A stretch of DNA of 64,000 nt from Streptomyces cinnamoneus (lineage in GTDB: Bacteria > Actinomycetota > Actinomycetes > Streptomycetales > Streptomycetaceae), in contig NZ_BMVB01000026.1 of NCBI RefSeq assembly GCF_014650495.1, positions 1 to 64,000 of the forward strand, given 5' to 3'. The notes under the pieces are model-generated. The model saw only the letters and a list, made by a program, of their open reading frames with translations, had not been told where the DNA came from and ran no database searches. Numbering within the stretch: the first letter of the stretch is position 1; every line of letters starts with the position of its first letter. The translations under genes were made by a program, and so were the position numbers. Below, in pieces: positions 59,865 through 64,000 of this stretch.

Positions 59865-60770
59865 TCAGGTGAGCGGCAGCCGGTAGAGGCCGTCGGCCAG
59901 CGGCTCGACCAGGCCGTCGGCCACCAGCCCGTCCAGCGCCCGCGCCCGCTGCACCGGCTCGTGCCACACCGCGTCCAGCGCCGCCTGCGGCACGGGGGCG
60001 ACCGCCTCGCGCAGCACCGCCAGCAGCTTCCCGCGCACCTGCCGGTCCGTTCCCGCGTAGGTCTGGCCCCGGCGCGGCGGGCCGTCGTGCTCCGGCGACC
60101 CGGCCGCCAGCCAGGCGCACTCGCCGGCGATCGGGCAACGGGCGCACCCCGGCGTGCGGGCCGTGCAGACCAGCGCCCCCAGCTCCATCGTGGCCGCGGC
60201 CCAGCGCGCGGCGACCGCCTCGTCCTCGGGCAGCAACGCCCGGGCGAGCCTGCGCTCGGCGGCGGTCGTGGCGTTCGGCGGGTACTGGGTGCCGCTGACC
60301 GCACGCGCGAACACGCGACGGACGTTGGTGTCGAGCACCGCGTGACGCCGGCCGTACGCGAACGACGCCACCGCCGCCGCCGTGTACTCGCCGACCCCCG
60401 GCAGCGCCAGCAGCTTGGCGTGGTCGTCCGGGACCTCGCCGCCGTGCCGCTCGGTGATCGCCGTCGCGGCGGCATGCAGTCGCAGGGCGCGGCGCGGGTA
60501 GCCCAGGCGCCCCCACGCGCGGACCGCCTCGCCCGGCGGCTCGGCCGCCAGGTCGGCCGGGCGCGGCCAGCGGGCCAGCCACTGCTCGTACATCGGCAGC
60601 ACCCGGCTCACCGGGGTCTGCTGCAGCATGAACTCGCTGACCATCACCCCCCAGGGCCCGGCCTCCGGGCGTCGCCAGGGCAGGTCCCGCGCGTGCACCC
60701 CGAACCAGTCGATCACCGGGGCGTGCAGGAGAGTGGACGTCTGGGGCGTGGTGTCAGGCATCGCAGTCAT
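59865..60770 (-). CDS. mutY: A/G-specific adenine glycosylase
   Basis: The 301-residue enzyme removes A mispaired with 8-oxo-G. It has SEFMLQQTPVSRVLPMYEQW, helix-hairpin-helix LPGVGEYTAAAVASFAYGRR with the catalytic Asp in VLDTNVRRV, and a [4Fe-4S] cluster with Cys spacing C-x6-C-x2-C-x5-C in VCTARTPGCARCPIAGEC. The C-terminal NUDIX-like domain found in longer MutYs is largely missing; the tail is short, typical of actinobacteria. ATG at 60770 is chosen from two nearby ATGs. Confidence 0.94.
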   Translation of the reverse strand: MTAMPDTTPQTSTLLHAPVIDWFGVHARDLPWRRPEAGPWGVMVSEFMLQQTPVSRVLPMYEQWLARWPRPADLAAEPPGEAVRAWGRLGYPRRALRLHAAATAITERHGGEVPDDHAKLLALPGVGEYTAAAVASFAYGRRHAVLDTNVRRVFARAVSGTQYPPNATTAAERRLARALLPEDEAVAARWAAATMELGALVCTARTPGCARCPIAGECAWLAAGSPEHDGPPRRGQTYAGTDRQVRGKLLAVLREAVAPVPQAALDAVWHEPVQRARALDGLVADGLVEPLADGLYRLPLT

Positions 60771-60847
60771 GGCACCACCGATCCTGGCACGCCCGCGCGG
60801 AGCGGGGAAACGCACCGGCCCCGCGTCGGCCCGCCTACGCTGATCGC

Positions 60848-61390
60848 ATGACCCCGACGGAGACGCTCCCGCCGCAGATCCGGGCGGCCCTCGACGCGCA
60901 CACCACCCTGACGCTGGCCTACGCGGACGAGGACGGCCCGCAGGCGTGCGCGGTGCTCTACGCGGTTGCCGACCGCCAGCCGGACGCCGAACAGCAGTCG
61001 GTCGCCGAACAGCAGAGGGGCGCCGACCGGCAGCCGGACGCCGATACGACGACCCTCGTCTTCGTCACCTCCCCCCACACCCGGCACGGCCGCGCCCTCC
61101 TCTCCGGCGACGCGCGCGTCGCCTTCACCGCGCAGCGCGACGGCCAGGAATGGACCGCCCTGACGGGAGTTCAGGGCCGCGGCACCTGCCACCTGCTGGT
61201 CGGCGCCGAACGCGCCGCGGCATGGCGGGCGTACAGCGCCCGCTTCCCCTACGTGGAAGAGAGCGACCGGCTCCGGCAGGCCATGGAGCGCGCCGAATTG
61301 TGGGAGTTGCGCCCGACATGGCTGCGTCTCGTCGACAACGGCCGCGGCTTCGGGCACAAGACCGAGTGGCCGCGCCCGCTTTCGGCCTGA
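60848..61390 (+). CDS. PNPOx-like split-barrel protein with Gln-rich insert
   Basis: The 180-residue protein has the pyridoxamine-phosphate-oxidase-like split barrel: IRAALDAHTTLTLAYADEDG, then after an insertion TTLVFVTSPHTRHGRALLSGDARVAFT, and LTGVQGRGTCHLL. An inserted segment carries a repeat (ADRQPDA twice, with EQQ blocks) between two strands. The cofactor could be FMN or heme. It may bind flavin, but the reaction is not known. It is divergent from mutY. Confidence 0.82.
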   Translation: MTPTETLPPQIRAALDAHTTLTLAYADEDGPQACAVLYAVADRQPDAEQQSVAEQQRGADRQPDADTTTLVFVTSPHTRHGRALLSGDARVAFTAQRDGQEWTALTGVQGRGTCHLLVGAERAAAWRAYSARFPYVEESDRLRQAMERAELWELRPTWLRLVDNGRGFGHKTEWPRPLSA

Positions 61391-61563
61391 AACCGACGTA
61401 CCGTCACCGCACACGCGTCGCACGACCGCGCACACGGACGCCGGTGCAGACGACCCCTGCCGGTGCGCCAACAGTCCTGGTTGCGGGCAGATGATGAGAA
61501 AAGTAGGCACTCCTACGGCGGGTACTGGCTGGTGCCCCGCCCGTTCTCTCGTAGAGTCTTCGC

Positions 61564-62379
61564 GTGGGATCTCTGCGCAATCCGATCGGGCCGCTTCCCT
61601 CCTCCATCTACTGGCGGCGGAGGGCAGTTGCGCTTGGCCTGCTCGGCCTCCTCGTACTGCTGGCGGTGTGGCTGCTCACCATGGGGGGCGGTGACGGCTC
61701 CGAGGGCTCCCAGAGCGAGGGGTCCAACGGTCCGGCGGACACCACCATTACGCCCGGCCCGACGCCCTCGGGCCCGCACAGCGGTGAACGCCCGGGCGGG
61801 CGCGACGATGCGCGCAACGGCGGCACGTCCGGCGCCGGTACGGGCAGCGGCTCGGCCGGCGGCGCCGGTACGGGCGGCGGAGCCGGCGGCGCGGGTGCTG
61901 CCGCCGGCGGCTTCGGCGGCGGTGCCGGGCTGGCGGTCAGCGGGGACGGCAAGCCGGTCGCCGCCGGATCGACGCTGCCCGACTGCACGTCAGGAGCGGT
62001 GAAGGTGTCGGTGCGCAGCGTCAAGGCGTCCTACGGGCCCGGCGAGAAGCCGAAGTTCGAGCTCGTCGTGCAGAACTCCGGTGGCAGCGCCTGCAAGGTG
62101 AACTTCGGCGCCACCGCCGCCCTGCTGAAGATCACCGACAGCAAGGGCGAGGAGCACGTGTGGGCCTCCGACGACTGCCCGCGGGGCACGGGCGCGGTCC
62201 ACTTCGAGGTGCCGGGCTCGGGCGAGACCAAGCGCACGCTGGAGTGGGACCGCAAGCGCAGCGCCCCGCGCTGCGCGACCCCCGCCGGCAGCCCCGCCGC
62301 CGCGCCCGGCACGTACCGGGTCGAGGTGAAGGTCGCGGGCGTCACCGAGCGCACGGAGTTCGTGCTGGAGAAGAGCTGA
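61564..62379 (+). CDS. Membrane-anchored protein with C-terminal beta domain
   Basis: The 271-residue protein has an N-terminal membrane segment (RAVALGLLGLLVLLAVWLLT), then a long Gly/Ser/Ala linker (GTGSGSAGGAGTGGGAGG) and an extracytoplasmic domain with two Cys pairs (PDCTSGAVKVSVRSV; SACKVNFGATAALLKI; DDCPRGTGAVHFEV; PRCATPAG), a beta-sandwich of the DUF4232 type. Function is unknown. GTG at 61564. It is convergent with disA. Confidence 0.75.
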   Translation: MGSLRNPIGPLPSSIYWRRRAVALGLLGLLVLLAVWLLTMGGGDGSEGSQSEGSNGPADTTITPGPTPSGPHSGERPGGRDDARNGGTSGAGTGSGSAGGAGTGGGAGGAGAAAGGFGGGAGLAVSGDGKPVAAGSTLPDCTSGAVKVSVRSVKASYGPGEKPKFELVVQNSGGSACKVNFGATAALLKITDSKGEEHVWASDDCPRGTGAVHFEVPGSGETKRTLEWDRKRSAPRCATPAGSPAAAPGTYRVEVKVAGVTERTEFVLEKS

Positions 62380-62411
62380 CGCCGCCCGAGGCGGGACAGC
62401 CGCACGAGGCA

Positions 62412-62457
62412 GGACATGGGTGAGGGCCCCGCGAGCGCGGGGCCCTCACCCATGTCC
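62412..62457. terminator. Very strong bidirectional terminator before disA
   Basis: The arms 62412-62432 and 62437-62457 pair perfectly over 21 bp with loop GAGC. It lies between convergent genes. Confidence 0.88.
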
Positions 62458-62471
62458 GGAGGTGTCCGGGC

Positions 62472-63605
62472 TCAGACGTACCGTTCGAGGATCGAGGACT
62501 CCGCCAGGCGCGAGAGGCCCTCACGGACCGAGCGGGCGCGGGCCTCGCCGACGCCGTCGACCGTCTGCAGGTCGTCGACGCTGGCGGCGAGGAGCTTCTG
62601 CAGACCGCCGAAGTGGTCCACGAGCCGCTCGATGATGGCGCCGGGCAGCCGCGGCACCTTCGCCAGCAGGCGGTAGCCGCGGGGCGAGACCGCCGAGTCC
62701 AGCGTCTCCGGGGAGCCGCTGTAGCCCAGGGCCCGTGCCACGATGGGGAGTTCCAGCAGCTCGGCGTGGGTGAGGGAGTCCAGCTCGGAGAGGGCCTCGG
62801 CGACCGTGCGGGTGCGCTTGGCGGTCGGCTCGGGGACGTAGTCCCGCACGACCAGCTCGCGCTCCGGCTCCACACCGGCGATCAACTCGTCCAGCTGCAG
62901 CGACAGCAGACGCCCGTCGGTGCCCAGCTCGACCACGTACTCCGCGATCTCGGTGGCGATGCGGCGCACCATCTCCAGCCGCTGCGAGACGGCCGTGACG
63001 TCGCGGACGGTGACCAGGTCCTCGATCTCCAGGGCGGAGAGGGTGCCCGCGACCTCGTCCAGACGGAGCTTGTAGCGCTCCAGGGTCGCCAGCGCCTGGT
63101 TGGCGCGGGAGAGGATCGCGCCCGACTCCTCCAGGACGCGGCGCTCCCCGCCCACGTACAGCGCGATCAGCCGCATCGACTGGCTGACGGAGACGACGGG
63201 GAAGCCGGACTGGATCGACGCGCGCTGCGCCGTGCGGTGCCGGGTGCCGGTCTCCTCGGTGGGGATCGACGCGTCCGGGTAGAGCTGGACGCCCGCCCGC
63301 ACGATCTTGGAGATGTCCTTGTCGATGATCAGGGCGCCGTCCAGCTTGCACAGCTCGCGCAGGCGGGTCGCGGTGAACTCGACGTCGAGGACGAATCCGC
63401 CGGTGCACATCTGCTCGACGGTCTTGTCCATGCCGAGGACGATGAGCCCGCCCGTGTTGCCGCGCAGGACGCGCTCCAGGCCGTCGCGCAGGGCCGTGCC
63501 GGGCGCGACGGCGCTCAGCGAGGCGCGCATCAGCCCGTCGACCCCGGAGCCACCGGAGCCGCTTCCGGCCTTGCCGGGGCCCGATGCCCGGTCGTTGGCT
63601 GCCAC
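62472..63605 (-). CDS. disA: DNA-integrity scanning diadenylate cyclase DisA
   Basis: The 377-residue enzyme makes c-di-AMP from ATP. After a Gly/Ser-rich start it has the DAC domain with GLIVLGMDKTVEQMCTGGF, the catalytic LDGALIIDKD (DGA) and the RHRTA motif in TGTRHRTAQRAS. The middle is a helical linker and the C-terminal helix-hairpin-helix domain (LAKVPRLPGAIIERLVDHFG) binds branched DNA. The GTG at 63605 has GGAGGAG upstream. It follows radA, the usual pair in actinobacteria. Confidence 0.97.
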   Translation of the reverse strand: MAANDRASGPGKAGSGSGGSGVDGLMRASLSAVAPGTALRDGLERVLRGNTGGLIVLGMDKTVEQMCTGGFVLDVEFTATRLRELCKLDGALIIDKDISKIVRAGVQLYPDASIPTEETGTRHRTAQRASIQSGFPVVSVSQSMRLIALYVGGERRVLEESGAILSRANQALATLERYKLRLDEVAGTLSALEIEDLVTVRDVTAVSQRLEMVRRIATEIAEYVVELGTDGRLLSLQLDELIAGVEPERELVVRDYVPEPTAKRTRTVAEALSELDSLTHAELLELPIVARALGYSGSPETLDSAVSPRGYRLLAKVPRLPGAIIERLVDHFGGLQKLLAASVDDLQTVDGVGEARARSVREGLSRLAESSILERYV

Positions 63606-63760
63606 TGCACTCCTCCGGTCGCAAGGTCAACGGTGCCGCGGGCCGCCCTTGCTGTTGCGTACGCCGTCGTGCACGCCGTGTGCGTCGCGTACGACGCTGT
63701 GTACGTACGGGCGGGACCAGGGCAAAGTCTACTGGCGCCCAGCCTATTAGGGGGCTGTCC

Positions 63761-64000
63761 TCAGCTCTCCTCAGGTCGGGCTCCGGCCAACGCCTGCCGC
63801 CCGCTGCCGGCCCGCTTCTCGCGCTGAGGGCGTCCGGGGAGCACGCGGAGCGCCTCGCCGATGTCCGCGACCTCCAGGACGCGCATGCCGCTGGGCACCT
63901 TGCCGGGGTCGGCCGGCACCAGGGCGTGGGTGAAGCCCAGGCGGGCGGCCTCGGCCAGCCGCCGCTGCACGCCCGTGACCCGTCTGACCTCGCCGGCCAG
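63761..64000 (-). CDS. radA: RadA DNA repair ATPase, 3' end (truncated by window)
   Basis: Only the last 79 codons are inside the window; the gene continues past the edge. The translation begins LAGEVRRVTGVQRRLAEAARLGFTH, then ALVPADPGKVPSGMRVLEVADI, which is the C-terminal Lon-like domain of RadA/Sms. RadA helps branch migration in recombination. It is directly upstream of disA on the same strand, with a 155-base gap between them. Confidence 0.85.
   Translation of the reverse strand: MAGEVRRVTGVQRRLAEAARLGFTHALVPADPGKVPSGMRVLEVADIGEALRVLPGRPQREKRAGSGRQALAGARPEES

Overview
The window is high-GC actinobacterial chromosome, almost certainly Streptomyces or a close relative such as Kitasatospora. 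The evidence is G/C-biased third codon positions, many GTG starts, and a run of recognisable Streptomyces genes: the sigE-cseABC cell-envelope stress operon, lsr2, disA-radA, ftsH with a folate cluster, a TipA-type regulator and a whiJ-like DUF397/XRE/ATPase module. From the D,D-carboxypeptidase gene (about 13 kb) to radA at the right edge, most of the window looks like conserved core.

Layout. 0-9 kb is accessory: a possible 32-aa hydrophobic peptide, a MepB-family gene, a decayed alpha/beta hydrolase, an intact hydrolase with a Ser-Ala microsatellite insert, an HTH protein with a zinc ribbon, the whiJ-like module, a 789-aa repeat membrane protein, a Uma2-family protein, and a TipA-like MerR regulator with a palindromic tipA-type promoter. 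9-18 kb has YbjQ, a DedA protein with a Gln/Gly/Tyr-rich tail, a ThrE-type exporter, ppa, a PBP4-type carboxypeptidase, a DUF2342 metalloprotease, tilS and hpt. 18-27.4 kb has ftsH, folE, an esterase, an MprF-like DUF2156 protein, then folP, a SnoaL-like gene, folB, folK and a DUF3180 gene. 27.4-31.4 kb holds an intergenic repeat element and an osmoprotectant-type ABC transporter. 31.5-38.5 kb has a coiled-coil protein, an orphan nuoD preceded by a MidA-type methyltransferase gene, a two-component system and an ArsR-like regulator.

38.5-43.9 kb is a tightly coupled cofactor operon: DUF2520 protein, panC, nadB, nadC, coaX. Here nadB and nadC form one uninterrupted reading frame. 43.9-51.2 kb has small secreted or membrane proteins, a BlaI-type regulator, a single-domain N-acetylglutamate synthase, lsr2, an SCO3374-like gene and clpC. 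51.2-54.6 kb is the standout accessory island: a two-gene conflict-type module, with a small trypco2-like protein overlapping a 1009-aa trypsin-NACHT-repeat protein. 54.9-64 kb returns to core: a secreted M23 peptidase, a VOC protein, cseC-cseB-cseA-sigE (minus strand), mutY, a PNPOx-like protein, a membrane-anchored protein, disA and the 3' end of radA.

Several groups work together: folE/folP/folB/folK for folate; panC/coaX for pantothenate and CoA; nadB/nadC for NAD; sigE-cseABC for envelope stress. ClpC and FtsH serve proteolysis, and DisA makes c-di-AMP. Strong perfect hairpins close many of the convergent gene pairs. I saw no rRNA, tRNA, CRISPR array or intact insertion sequence.
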